Source of the DNA: Arcuatula senhousia | Taxonomy: Eukaryota; Mollusca; Bivalvia; Mytilida; Mytilidae | DNA: 64,000 nucleotides | Direction: 5' to 3' | Assembly: GCA_963971305.1 (NCBI GenBank) | Contig: CAXARO010001647.1 | Span: 275,370 to 339,369, forward strand | Shown: one piece after another, positions 1 through 9,527 of the stretch | How the letters are laid out: every line of letters begins with the position of its first letter | Numbering within the stretch: the stretch's first letter is position 1 | Notes under the pieces: model-generated | Database searches by the model: none | Told to the model about the DNA's origin: nothing | Seen by the model: only the letters and a program-made list of their open reading frames with translations | Translations under genes and position numbers: made by a program

Positions 1-689
1 GTATTCAAACAAAGGTGTATCTGCTCCAATTTAAGAGGATATTCAGTACAGTGCTATGATAATTTTATATTGATACCAGGGGGGGGGGGGGGCGTCCAGA
101 GGTTCTTTTCTTTTTAAGAAGACAATAGGCAGACACCCACCCCTATAACGGATGGACATTTTCAGGTATTTTAAGAGCAAATATTCTTTTAGGAAAATGT
201 TGTTAAATAACATGCATTTAATATTCTTACAATAAAATATATGAAACCATGCATTGTTTTAGTGTAAAATAAGTAGCTGAAAAAATGCATCGCCGTTACA
301 TGTCAGCCAAACAAATTTACATTTGCATTCCCCGTATATGTTTGCAATTTACATGTCAGACATACAATTTTATATTTAATGATTGAGTTAGTTTATGTTT
401 TACGCCCTTGCAACATTTAAGAAATTATGTATTCATAGAAGCAAGTATAAGAGACAGACAAAACAACACAATAAGGAAACATGAAACTCAACTTAATAAC
501 CAACTACAACACTAAATAAAACCAAAATAAGAGTGATCATTTTTTAACAATGGAAATTCCTGTTCGCCTCAAATGTCTGTACATTGCCAATAATCATTCC
601 AGAGTAGGTTAAACCATATCCGACAAAATGTTACAAAAATTATGTATAAATTATTAAGTATGGAATAAGTGTTCATCTGTATTCTGTGT
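1..689. other. Intergenic, no gene seen
   Basis: AT-rich DNA with a poly-G run at about 80-92 next to a GTCCAGAGG motif, which resembles the end of a bivalve GGATCCAG-type MITE also seen near 36.65 kb. No coding segment with plausible splice sites was found on either strand. Confidence 0.5.
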
Positions 690-885
690 GTGTTGGGGTT
701 TAACGCCCTTTATTGAGACACCAGGGCCATGTAGGGCAGTCTGGTTTATTGGTGGAGGAAACCGTAGTATCCAGAGAAAACCACCAACCTTGGGCAGGTA
801 ACTGACAAACCTAATCACATACAAGTGGGGAAGTCCTTCATTTTTAAATAACATGCAGGACTTGAACACCTGAGAGGTTCATCTA
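690..885. repeat. Dispersed molluscan repeat (GGTGGAGGAAACC type)
   Basis: The stretch contains TTTAACGCCC, TTATTGGTGGAGGAAACC and CCAGAGAAAACCACCAACC in this order, a combination I recognise from many molluscan non-coding sequences. A 71-residue minus-strand frame across it is a by-product. Family identity is from memory; its class (SINE-like or other) is not determined here. Confidence 0.5.
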
Positions 886-1084
886 TATTCTTGTATCTTG
901 TGTAGACAAATATGACTAAGAACCAATTTTAATTTTGATTAACGCAGGAAGAACTTCATCTCAATTGTACTATATAAATCAAACATTCAAACTTGCTATA
1001 ATCTCAAACTTTCTCTGTGCACATGTACTTAACAAATTGCTTCTTGACAAAAATTTTCCTGAAAACCACCATCCATTACTAACA

Positions 1085-1165
1085 ACAAATCTTTGAGCCA
1101 ATGCTCACAAGTGATATCCCTGCTAAAGGAACTACAGATGGATACAGTTAAAACAGTATGCTGCA
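1085..1165. repeat. Dispersed repeat (TGAGC..ATGCTCA..GTGATA type), copy 1
   Basis: The segment TTGAGCCAATGCTCACAAG followed by TGATATCCCTGCT recurs in diverged form near 6640-6715 as GTGAGCTTATGCTCATTAG and TGATACCCCTGCT. Both are short copies of one dispersed family; function unknown. Confidence 0.5.
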
Positions 1166-1231
1166 TCTGCTTTCTTATGGGATATAATTATTGGTTAGTC
1201 TTCCCATCCTCCTCGCATTTCATTGGTAGAG

Positions 1232-1273
1232 CGCCTCTGATGAGTCTTGAATAGACGAAACGCGCGTCAGGCG
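1232..1273 (+). ncRNA. Type I hammerhead ribozyme with minimal stem III
   Basis: All elements of a hammerhead can be read. Stem I is CGCCT (1232-1236) paired with AGGCG (1269-1273). The invariant CTGATGA is at 1237-1243. Stem II is GTCT/AGAC (1244-1247 with 1253-1256) with loop TGAAT. The invariant GAAA is at 1257-1260. Stem III is only about three base pairs (A1260-T1267, C1261-G1266, G1262-C1265) with a two-base loop, and the cleavage site is C1268. Short-stem-III type I hammerheads are known from retrozymes and Penelope-like elements, where they often act as dimers. Only one copy is found here, so this looks like a fragment of such an element. Confidence 0.85.
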
Positions 1274-1409
1274 TAGCAAAATTTATTGTCTGGAACTTTG
1301 TTGTCATTTGTATCTAGAACTGAAACCACTGATCTTGAGGACTATTTTTAGTAAGGATAATAGAAAAGCCCCTAGTGAACTGATTACTGCCATACAGAAT
1401 TTGTGAACA

Positions 1410-1608
1410 TACTGTAAATGTGGAAATTTTCGTGGGCTGATATTTTAACATTTTTGTAAAATGAACCGTCCCTGTATTAAAGGGAAAAATTTGTGTTTCT
1501 TCTGATCATTCATATTCTTTACTTGAGGAATTATCTATTCGTGGGGGGGAATATTTTCAACATTTTTTAAACCCAAGATATAAAGCGAAAATTCCAACAT
1601 TAACAGTA
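1410..1608. mobile_element. MITE with ACTGTAAATG-type TIRs (TA target)
   Basis: The left end TACTGTAAATGTGGAAATTT is matched, inverted and slightly diverged, by the right end around 1584-1608 (AAATTCCAACATTAACAGTA). The roughly 200-bp interior is AT-rich and non-coding. TA at both ends fits a Tc1/mariner-like target. Similar ends are common in molluscan DNA. Confidence 0.6.
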
Positions 1609-2055
1609 TATGGTATCCTGCTGTCAGTATCAAGGTTATCTGTTAACTAAGTGTATTTACACATAGAATTAAGACCATATTTATATATTTATTAACAATA
1701 ATTAAAACAATGAAAAAAATATAAGAAAAATGTAATATGAAGTGTGACCTTCTTAATAAAAACAAAAATAGGTTGCTACAATTTTGTTTTCGGATGCAAT
1801 TTCCTTCTACATGTATACATCATTTGTAATGTTAACACAATAAGATAATGTCTTCATCCAGAATTTGTGATTTATTTTTTAGAAATGAAGATCCTTTTTA
1901 AGGAATTTCTCCATGTATTAACAAATCAGAAACTTCAAATTTTGTTCAATTTTGTGAGGGATTTCATGTTTATCCATCCATCAATTGCTTCAAAATTATC
2001 TTTATCACGTAAAATTCCATTATTTGATGCCCTATTTACTGAAGTGAAGGGCATA

Positions 2056-2407
2056 TACACAGGCAAATTTGGCTCACATGAGTTTCACATGAAAAAGTTT
2101 ACATGAAATTCACCCGAATCGAGCTTATACGTGAAACTCACATGAAAAAGTTCACGTGAGTTTCACGTGAAATGAGCTTTCACATGAAATTCACATGAAT
2201 CTCACGTGAGTTTCATGTGAGTTTCACGTGAATCTCACATGAAAACATTTCACACCAATTTCACGTGAAAAGTTCACATCAATTTCACGTGAGCCAGTTT
2301 CATGTGAAACTCACATGATTTTCATGTGAAATTCACGTGAGATTCACATGAATATAACGTGAAGCTCGATTCACGTGAAACTCATGTGAGCCAAATTTGC
2401 CTGTGTA
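2056..2407. mobile_element. Palindromic MITE built of E-box motifs
   Basis: A perfect 32-bp inverted repeat lies at 2057-2088 and 2375-2406, beginning CACAGGCAAATTTGG inside a TA dinucleotide on each side, as for Tc1/mariner-type insertion. The interior is an imperfect long palindrome that also shares GAATCGAGCTT near both ends. It consists of short units TTCACGTGAA, TCACATGAG and similar. I count about 8 CACGTG and about 12 CACATG/CATGTG hexamers in 350 bp. It lies roughly 275 bp past the FAM8A1 stop codon. No open frame is meaningful. Confidence 0.75.
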
Positions 2408-2494
2408 GTGTCTCAAATGTGCAAAATTGGGCATTTTGTGTTTTTACCATATTCTTGTTCATTTAACATCTTAATATGTGTAATTTTTATGATA

Positions 2495-2500
2495 TTTAAT
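2495..2500 (-). terminator. Candidate polyadenylation signal of FAM8A1
   Basis: On the minus strand this reads ATTAAA, about 185 bases past the FAM8A1 stop codon at 2683-2685 and just ahead of the E-box palindrome. It is a common variant signal; no transcript evidence is available. Confidence 0.35.
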
Positions 2501-2682
2501 GTTTTCACAGTCAAATGATTTTCCCTTTCAAAAATGGCATTGACAAATGAAATTCGAGATTGCAAATACATGTACATGTATAATGACTTCACATTTGTAT
2601 TTTGTTCTATGGTAATCTCTTAGAATCAGATTAAAGCGTCAATATTATAAGTACATAACATAGACTTAAAAATTTCACTGTG

Positions 2683-2842
2683 TCATCCATTATTTGGTCT
2701 TGCTCTATGAAGTTTTTCCACCACAACTGTCTTTGCCAAGATATCATACGCGGCTCTGTTGTGTTGAAAGAAAAACACTGTCAGACAGGCAGGGAAGAAA
2801 AATGACAAGGAAAAGTTCTTGACTACAGATCTGACCAAGGCA
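2683..2842 (-). CDS. FAM8A1: FAM8A1 exon 5 (C terminus and stop)
   Basis: The acceptor is a T-run ending in GCAG. It codes ALVRSVVKNF, a Phe-rich membrane segment, FFFQHNRAAYDILAKT and a short basic tail, then TGA. Human FAM8A1 has IRALIKNF and LLFFQHNRTAYDIVAGT at this position. Confidence 0.92.
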
Positions 2843-5800
2843 CTGCAAAAAAAAGGAACAAAAATAATAATAGAAAAAAATGAGATGTGGAATAAGGGCT
2901 ATTCCAGAAAAAAAATCTCCTGGGGGCAGAACGCCCATCAAATTTAAGGGTACCACCAATACATTTAATTTAATGTATTGCAATGCATTGTATTTAGAAT
3001 TTTTGTATCTAACCCCCCACCAACAGAATTTTAATTCAAGTGTGTTCTGCCCCCGGGATACTTTTTTTTTCTGGAATAGCCCTAAGTGTACACGACACAC
3101 CCAACAATCAAGTGGCAATTTAAAAAAACCACAATCAACAACCACAAGGAGCTGGTTATACAAATTATAAGTTGTATTTCATGTCAACATGTGTCAAATA
3201 CAAAAATAGCCCAAAGAAGGTGAGTAACATACCTGAAATCAAGTACTGTGATATTTATGGGACACTTGATGTATGCTGCATTGCAATAATCAACAGTTTT
3301 TTGGGGGGGTTTTCGTGTACACCAAACACATGCTGTAGAAGCAGAAACATTTGTGGCAGACTTAATTTTTTATTTTGTAAGTAAAAGAAATCCACTAAGG
3401 GCTATTCCAGAAAAAAAAATGTATGGGGGGGTCAGAAGGCACTTTTTTTATACCCACCATGCATAAAATTTTAATTTTTTATCCCTTTATGTTGCATTTG
3501 AGAAATATCTAAAAATACCACCACCCATAAAATCTTAATTATAGTGCCTTCTGATCCCCCCATACAATTAATTCTGGAAAAGCCCTTAATTAAATACCCA
3601 TGAATTTTCAAAATTAAAAATCCATGAACATTTGTCCCCACCAATTGGATTTTGTGCTCTTAACCATGTAAATAAATGATTATACAGTATCTACAAAACT
3701 ATACATGTATTAATTTTCTATGAACATAGTCATGATAGTAAAGGTACATGTAAGTATGATGTTACTTTCAAGAACTTGGTGTATTTTAATTATTTTTTTT
3801 CAAGTAAAGCCAACACATTAGAAAAAGTTTGATAATATTTCTATGTTTCTGAAAATTAAACATTTGTTGTCTGTTGTTTCAGCCACCCAAGCCTCTGGTG
3901 ATACAAACATGTATGATTCAGTATGTCAGTATGTTGTTTGATTGCAATGAAAAATAAAAAATTCCATCCCAACTTTCAAAAAATTTCACCTATAGTTACA
4001 TACTTAATAAAACCAATATCTCCAGCAGGTGAGACTATAATGCGTCCATTTCCTAAATCTATTATGTTATCACATGATACAACAGCTAGTCCCAGGATTC
4101 TTTTCCCTGGAGTGGCACCTCCATGGGACCCAATACCCTTCCGCAAACAAAATGTCTGAAATTGGAAAAAAAAATCATCAAATATTGCAAAAATTTATTT
4201 CTGAAATGCTACCTTTAAAATAGAATTTATAAAATATATTTTAAAACTGAAGTCAGTGATTTTGTTAAGATTTTTTAAAAACTCCCCCAAATTGGAAAAG
4301 TATGCACATTTTACAAGAATTAGAACTACAATTGTGTAAAACCTTGACCTATAGACAAATTTATCTAACTTAATGCATCAATCTAGCAAAGAAAAAAAAG
4401 ATTGACTATATGAACCAATCATTTAGACTGCTAAAAAAATTCATTTATCTTTTTTTTTCCGGCTCAAATAGAAAATAAAGAGATGTGGAATAAGTGTACG
4501 CGACACAGCCCACAATTAAACGGCAATTTAGAATAAAAAGCTACGCTGAGCGCAGCATGATACGACCGCAACAATTTGAACCCTGCACATTGGAGGCCCA
4601 ATATGGATAGTCTATTGCTTTGGTCACATGCAGCCCATGGTGGACTTACAAAGCTTTTTGACACATGCATCCTGTAGTTAAATCTAAAATGCATATTTGA
4701 CACATATATAATTTCATTAACATCTAATAGAAAAAATCTTATTTCAATATTCATTTACAGTTTGACCCGTTCAAGCCCCTTTCGGCCCTTTTTTCTTAAA
4801 ATAACAAGGGCCACAAACCCCAAATGCAATAAAAAGCTTCCTCTAGTAGATATTATCATCATATTAAAACTTCATAACAATTGGCTGGTCCACTACAGAT
4901 AAATTTCTTGTGTAAAACCATTTGCCTTTACCAACTCTAAAAAATGGCGTTTTTTGACCCTTCGACCCCTAATATCTCAAAAATGGTAAGAGATATTGCA
5001 AATCTGATTGAAAAACGCAGGCAGGAATTTTCACAAGGATTCCAATGAAAAAAGATTTTGAAAATCGGACCAGAAATAAAAAAGTTGATTTTTTGGGCGT
5101 GGCCCATCTTTGGCCCCCTGTAGCATCATAACGGTACAATATGCATCAAAACCATTGACACATTTAGTTGACAGAATTTAATGACGAATTCAATAAAAAA
5201 AGAATTTTCAAAATCGAATGAATAATAAACATTCTACAACAGTTTTGACAATACACCCGTTTTAGCCCCTTTTGGCCCTTTTTTCTAAAACAGTAGGGGC
5301 CACCAACCCAAAATACAATAGGAACCTTCCTCTAGTGGTTACAAATATCACATCAAAATTTCATAACAATTGGTCAATATTTACTCAAGTTATTGCACGG
5401 AAACCAAATGTCCCCAGACGACGACGACGACGACAACGACGACATCGCCATAACATTATACGATCGCAAAAATTTTGCGGTCGTATAAAAACCACAATGG
5501 ACAACCGCCAGCAGCCTTCAACGAGGCCATTTGGCACTGCTCGCGGTTATGCAATTGGCCCATGGTCTAAATAAGATGCATATAAATCAAATCCAGCCCT
5601 GAAATAGTCACAGATAGACCCCCTTCTTAAACAAGGAACAGAAAACATCAAAAAGACAAGTACAAACGAAAGCTTTGTTAAGGATTCCTGGCTTAGGACA
5701 GGCACATGTAATATGTGGCGGGGTTAAACTAGTTTTTTGGGCCCAACCTTCCCCCTATCAATATTCCTAGACAAAGCACAAAAACTAAACACACAATAAA

Positions 5801-8800
5801 AATCAAATCGATCAAAGTCCAATTCTACTAGAGAGAACCTAAGACAAAAAACAAGAACAAACAAAAGGACGGTAAAAGTTCATTATTGGGGAATTTAAGA
5901 CCCTAATTTACGAAAACTTTTAAGCATTTTTGGACATATTGGGAAACTTTCTCTAGATGAGACAGCCTGGTTTGGGAGGTTAATAAAGGCAAAGAAAATC
6001 ACCGAAAGTTAAAATTTCTTCAAAGAAAAAATATTAACACAAAACATGTTTAAACTCATGAAAGTTTCCATTATTTGAAAGTAAAAGACAGTATTGTGTG
6101 TATGGAAAGAGGACAAACCAGTATTCATCTTGTGTAAAAAAAATTTACTGTGCAGATATGCAGCCTAAAAATTAGCATTTTCAGGATTGTATTTTGGTCT
6201 GTTGTTTTGTTTCCTTTTTTTTATCAAACTAATACCTCAAACAATGTGATCATTATTCTGTTGACGATTTCTAAAGCTATAATCTCTGAAGTCAGTGTGA
6301 AGGCTTTGTCTATATCCATCTCCATATTTTCAAAATCAAAATATGTAACAGCATCTAGTCGCACATTAAGTACGTTTTCTGTCTTCCTAAAATAATAAAA
6401 GTTTTTATTTAAATATTAAAATTTAAAGATGTATTTATATTGCCCTAGACCATGACAACTTGCATTTTAAATATATTTTTTATACAAGATATTTTTTTTT
6501 TGTATGATTATAAAACTACATGTTCTAATGTTCTATGAAGTTGAAATGAAAGAAGATGGTTTAACAAAATAAAAGCTACCATATCCCACTGTTTATTTAC
6601 ATTAGGTAGTCAGTCTGTACTTAACAACTAAGTAAATCAGTGAGCTTATGCTCATTAGTGATACCCCTGCTCCCAAAAGTAAATTAGACAGAAATTTAGC
6701 TTCTTCAAAGCAGGGTTATAATGATAGAACTGCTTACCCTTCGAGAGCACTCGAGTTCAATTTTTTAAACACTTGAACATGTTGAGTATTGTTTTCTTTT
6801 GTATCGACTGGTTTTGTCTTTGCAATTTTTGATTTCTGAGATTAGAATGCCATATTGGTACTATTTTTTTTTTTGCCTCTTTCGTTTCTGTAATGTACAT
6901 GCAATTTTGTTAGGTGTTTTAGTGCTTCTGTTTCTTGCTATTTAAATTCACTGGGCAACACTAAATGGAGGAAGGTTAATTATCCTAGTATAGCAATTCA
7001 ATGTTACCGTACATACATGAAATTATTATAGTCCTTTCCTTTGGAAATTTGGAGAACTAGCCCGAATTATTGAGCACTGTACAACAAAGAACTAGCCCGA
7101 ACAATAGAAAGTTCACAAGAAGCCACTAGCCCGAATAATTTTTCAATAGTCCCGGGCTTCAGGCTACCAGTTAAAGGCGAGCACTGTTAATTACTTCAAT
7201 AGACCTGGGACATTAGCTGACTTACAGGATTCCAAGCTGTCTCATTACCACTATCATTATGATGATTTTCATGTAGAACAATACAACAAAATCTATCAAT
7301 TCAGCTATCACTCTCTTCCATAAGGGAGGTAATAAGAATTCAGTTCCTACAAATATAAACATTTCATCATAATAATGGACTGATGATTATCAATTATAAA
7401 AAAAATCCCAGCCCCCGCCAGAAAATCAAATGGTCGGTGCCTTACATATATTTCATAGTTCATTTAATAGGTAGTGGTTTCAAGTAGTTTGTTTGATTAG
7501 CCGTATTGATCACTTTTTTTCAAAATCTGTTCCATCAAAGTGCAGAGTATCTATTTATTGTTTCTGGAATGAGCAAACAAACTCTTTTATAAATCAAAAT
7601 TAATCAAGTACAAACTGTTTGAATTAGGAACCACTGTAAATAGGCCGAAAAAATTAAACATTATTTATTCCTATGTGGTAATTACAACCTAGAAAGAGAA
7701 AAATTGAGACATCAAGTATATTTCAAAACAGGATCATTGGACTTAGATTTGGATACAATACTCAACATCGACGTAGATACCGAAATTCAAGCAGCTCTGT
7801 GTGATTATATAGACGACACACACAGATTTGAATCCACCGCTGTTTAATTTTTTTTCTGACAGCACCCTTATAAAAAGTGAAAGTACACCTATGTAATAAA
7901 TTACAAACACGCAACCGACATTACAGTTGTGAAGATCAGTGTCAAGATGACGCTTATTGAAGATTAAATGGGGCATTTAATTTTCTTATGCCAAAGCTAA
8001 GATTGTATAAGAATAAGGGTTGTTACTACTGTTTCATAATAATAGCGAGCATCGCAGATGCGAGCCCTACGGCATTGTGCATGTTTTGAGATGTGCCAGA
8101 AATATACTGACGATAAAACCGGAACAGGTTTACTTTTACGGAGTGAAAAAAATAATAGGCACGGAGCAAGTAAAACAATCAACCCTCTGGGCTTATAAAA
8201 AATACATCATAATCTGTTATGCAAAAATAAAAAAATAGAAATTCCAAAACAGTGATAAAACCCTCATTCATTCACTTGTTCATTTTACACACAATTTTTT
8301 ATTTAAACACCATTCGGTCTTTTCCGCTGAAAAACGATTTTCCGGAAATTACCGAGCTAGCTTTTGTTAACATCGTCCCATTGACTAGTCATACCAAATG
8401 CATGATACTGGCCAAGCTTTGTTAAATTCTAAGTAAGATAAAGAAATACATAAATTTACTGAATAAAACCTACTCATAATAATAAATAAAAGGTTCTTAC
8501 CTGAAAATGAAAGAAGAGTCCCATCCTGTGGGGTTTCACTCACTCTCCTCAATACTGCATGATATTTTTACTTCGCCGTTTTTTCTGCCAGGTTTCTTAA
8601 TGTACCTTCAGTTACCAATGCTTCAAATAAAACACTGATACTCAGAAAATCTCACAAAACCTGACAGAATCTGAATGTTGTTTTGGTCTGCTGAAGAAGC
8701 GCGAAATACTCTGACAAGGAAATGACGTCACGTAATCCATAAAGGGATAATTTCGTCCCGGCTAAATGTCGTCCCAGAATGTTAAAGGATTTATTATTTG

Positions 8801-9473
8801 CAGTAATACTAAATTGAATTTTTAATATTAAGTAGTTATTGATCCCAGATATTTTAACAACAACTTTCTCAAGTGCATATGATTTGGGTTGGGTGGGGTC
8901 AGACTTTGCTACTATCTAATTCCTTTTTTAAAGTTCCCTCTTTACGTTGCACTTAGCCGGACGAGCACATGGGTTTATTTTTAAAAGGTATATAGATTTT
9001 CGATGCTCGCTAAAAAGGCAGGGCCTTAATCATATTACATCACGAATTCAAATTGTGTTTTAAATATATAAACCTAATCTGTTCAGTGTTGTGTCTGCTG
9101 AAACTTGGTTCACATGGCCATTGGGTTGGGTAGCATTTGTAATATTAGGCGACACATTCGGCAACGTAAATGGTTGAGGATTTCCCATGGGTAAACAGCT
9201 CATTTGTTGTGCAAAGAACGGCGGGAATGAAGACATTGCCATCCACATTCGGTAGTTGTAAACCCATGGAGCTAGTTGTTGGGCATATTGAGACATATTA
9301 AGTTGTGGAATGCGACGCTCCTCGTCATTTTCAGACCTATTGGGATTTTGGTATCTTTGCCTTAGAATGTTTTCGTAGTTTTGTTCTTCTTTTGACAAAT
9401 TAAATGGCACGTTTTCGCTTTTTTCTTTGGAAAAACGACCAAAAGAAAATCCGAGTCTATTTTCGTCGTCCAT
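2683..9473 (-). CDS. FAM8A1: FAM8A1-like RDD-domain ER membrane protein (5 exons)
   Basis: Complete gene, read as exons 9074-9473, 7226-7346, 6236-6386, 4004-4155 and 2683-2842 (minus strand). All introns are GT-AG and all four phases join in frame, giving 327 residues; the human protein is about 413, mostly longer at the N terminus. The cytosolic N-terminal part has an SQYAQQLAPWVYNY segment (61-74) like SAREYSRQVHEWLW of human FAM8A1. The RDD domain follows: LPPLWKRVIAELIDF with TM1 (139-168), TM2 near 203-224, the signature GGATPGK (236-242), then FFFPACLTVFFFQHNR and AYDILAKT (289-313). FAM8A1 is known as an assembly cofactor of the HRD1 ER-associated degradation complex; that role is inferred by homology. 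The ATG at 9471-9473 is the first Met because an in-frame TAA lies nine bases upstream. The 25.7-kb satellite array starts about 50 bp upstream. Confidence 0.9.
2878..3165 (-). repeat. Dispersed repeat 'ATGTGGAATAAGTGTACGCG' family, copy split by a MITE
   Basis: The ends AGATGTGGAATAA (2882-2895) and TAAGTGTACACGACAC (3083 on) are the two halves of one family copy, continuing into GGCAATTT and AACCACAATC. The family occurs about nine times in the window in both orientations (near 4.5/5.5, 39.6, 42.8, 50.75, 54.3, 57.1 and 62.2 kb). Copies run toward a shared end reading CCACATCTCATTATTTTCTA in the plus-oriented ones. Confidence 0.7.
2896..3082. mobile_element. Harbinger-like MITE, copy 1 (TIR GGGCTATTCCAG, TSD TAA)
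   Basis: The 187-bp element begins GGGCTATTCCAGAAAAAAA and ends with its inverse (CTGGAATAGCCC). TAA is present on both sides. The sister copy of the host repeat at 4481 on reads AATAAGTGTAC and is therefore the empty site, which proves the insertion and its 3-bp TAA duplication. TAA/TTA duplications with GG-starting ends are typical of PIF/Harbinger MITEs. It sits in FAM8A1 intron 4. Confidence 0.8.
3399..3585. mobile_element. Harbinger-like MITE, copy 2
   Basis: Same length (187 bp) and same ends (GGGCTATTCCAGAAAAA and CTGGAAAAGCCC) as the element at 2896, only 316 bp away in the same intron. A second, inner inverted pair (GGGGTCAGAAGGCACT and AGTGCCTTCTGATCCCC) makes it nearly a perfect hairpin. 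TAA lies to the left and TTAA to the right. Confidence 0.75.
4004..4155 (-). CDS. FAM8A1: FAM8A1 exon 4 (RDD signature)
   Basis: The acceptor is TTTCCAATTTCAG and the donor is TTAA/GTATGT. Fifty codons plus two bases carry HGGATPGKRILGLAVVSCD, the strongest match to vertebrate FAM8A1 (GGATPGKFLLGLRVVTCD). The last two bases join exon 5 to make Asn. Confidence 0.93.
4470..5875 (-). repeat. Dispersed ATGTGGAATAAG repeat, near-full copy split by a 945-bp insertion
   Basis: The parts at 4470-4539 and 5485-5875 join to give the same sequence as the intact opposite-strand copy at 61886-62347, including GGGCCCAACCTTCCCCC and the AGTTTTTTGGGCCC stretch. The middle is foreign. The copy lies in FAM8A1 intron 3. 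Confidence 0.75.
4540..5484. mobile_element. 945-bp insertion flanked by ATAAAAA
   Basis: ATAAAAA stands directly on both sides (4533-4539 and 5485-5491). Near the ends are ATACGACCGCAA and its inverse TTGCGGTCGTAT. Inside, about 130 bp around 4771-4900 (AGCCCCTTTCGGCCC) recur at about 5261-5390 (AGCCCCTTTTGGCCC), and a (GAC)n run lies at 5416-5448. Internal repeats ending in ACGACGACGACG are usual in mussel repeats. No reading frame with recognisable domains was seen. Confidence 0.6.
6236..6386 (-). CDS. FAM8A1: FAM8A1 exon 3 (RDD loop and second TM)
   Basis: The acceptor is TTATTATTTTAG and the donor is GAG/GTATTAG. Fifty residues end in IALEIVNRIMITLFE, which lines up with VALIYRLLVCFYE of the human protein. 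The plus-strand 81-residue frame over this exon (6150-6395) is its shadow. Confidence 0.88.
6620..6720. repeat. Dispersed repeat, copy 2 (TGAGC..ATGCTCA type)
   Basis: Diverged copy of the segment at 1085-1165, lying in FAM8A1 intron 2. Confidence 0.45.
7040..7190. repeat. Short tandem motif CTAGCCCGAA (three times)
   Basis: AACTAGCCCGAAT, AACTAGCCCGAAC and ACTAGCCCGAATAA occur at uneven 30-45 bp spacing, and AGTCCCGGGCT follows. GAGCACTGT stands at both ends. Probably the remnant of a dispersed repeat in FAM8A1 intron 2. Confidence 0.4.
7226..7346 (-). CDS. FAM8A1: FAM8A1 exon 2 (first RDD transmembrane segment)
   Basis: The acceptor is TTTATATTTGTAG and the donor is the consensus GTAAGT. 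It codes 39 full residues including LWKRVIAELIDFVVLFYMK, matching HRFMAEMVDFFILFFIK of human FAM8A1, then a hydrophobic run and QLGI. The last two bases complete Leu with exon 3. Confidence 0.9.
8501..8700 (-). promoter_or_regulatory. Candidate alternative 5' exon inside FAM8A1 intron 1
   Basis: On the minus strand this stretch ends in a strong donor, TTTTCAG/GTAAGAAC (8499-8501), and is preceded by a CRE. It codes no long frame (one short ATG frame, MGLFFHFQ, runs to the donor). Spliced to FAM8A1 exon 2 that frame would hit a stop, so it would be an untranslated exon or belong to another transcript. The 5' edge is a guess. Confidence 0.3.
8723..8730. promoter_or_regulatory. cAMP response element TGACGTCA
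   Basis: A perfect palindromic CRE followed by CGTAA, upstream (minus strand) of the candidate exon at 8501-8700. The surrounding 150 bp is less AT-rich than the intron. Perfect CREs within 200 bp of a start site are typical of promoters; function here is inferred. Confidence 0.45.
9074..9473 (-). CDS. FAM8A1: FAM8A1 exon 1 (N-terminal cytosolic part)
   Basis: Codes residues 1-133 plus the first base of codon 134. The donor reads TTAG/GTTTAT, and the frame would stop soon after if unspliced. The product is polar and rich in Asn, Gln and Pro, with the conserved SQYAQQLAPWVYNY motif. Ending in phase 1 it makes a Gly codon with exon 2, giving GTEFLLP against GREYVIP in the human protein. Confidence 0.85.
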
Positions 9474-9527
9474 TTTTTTTTATGTAATGGTCGCTCGTCC
9501 CAATGAATTTAACGTCCCAAAAAATAA

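Noticed and set aside
1867..2106. 79-residue plus-strand frame
   Set aside because: Runs into the E-box palindrome, with no splice, signal or domain support.
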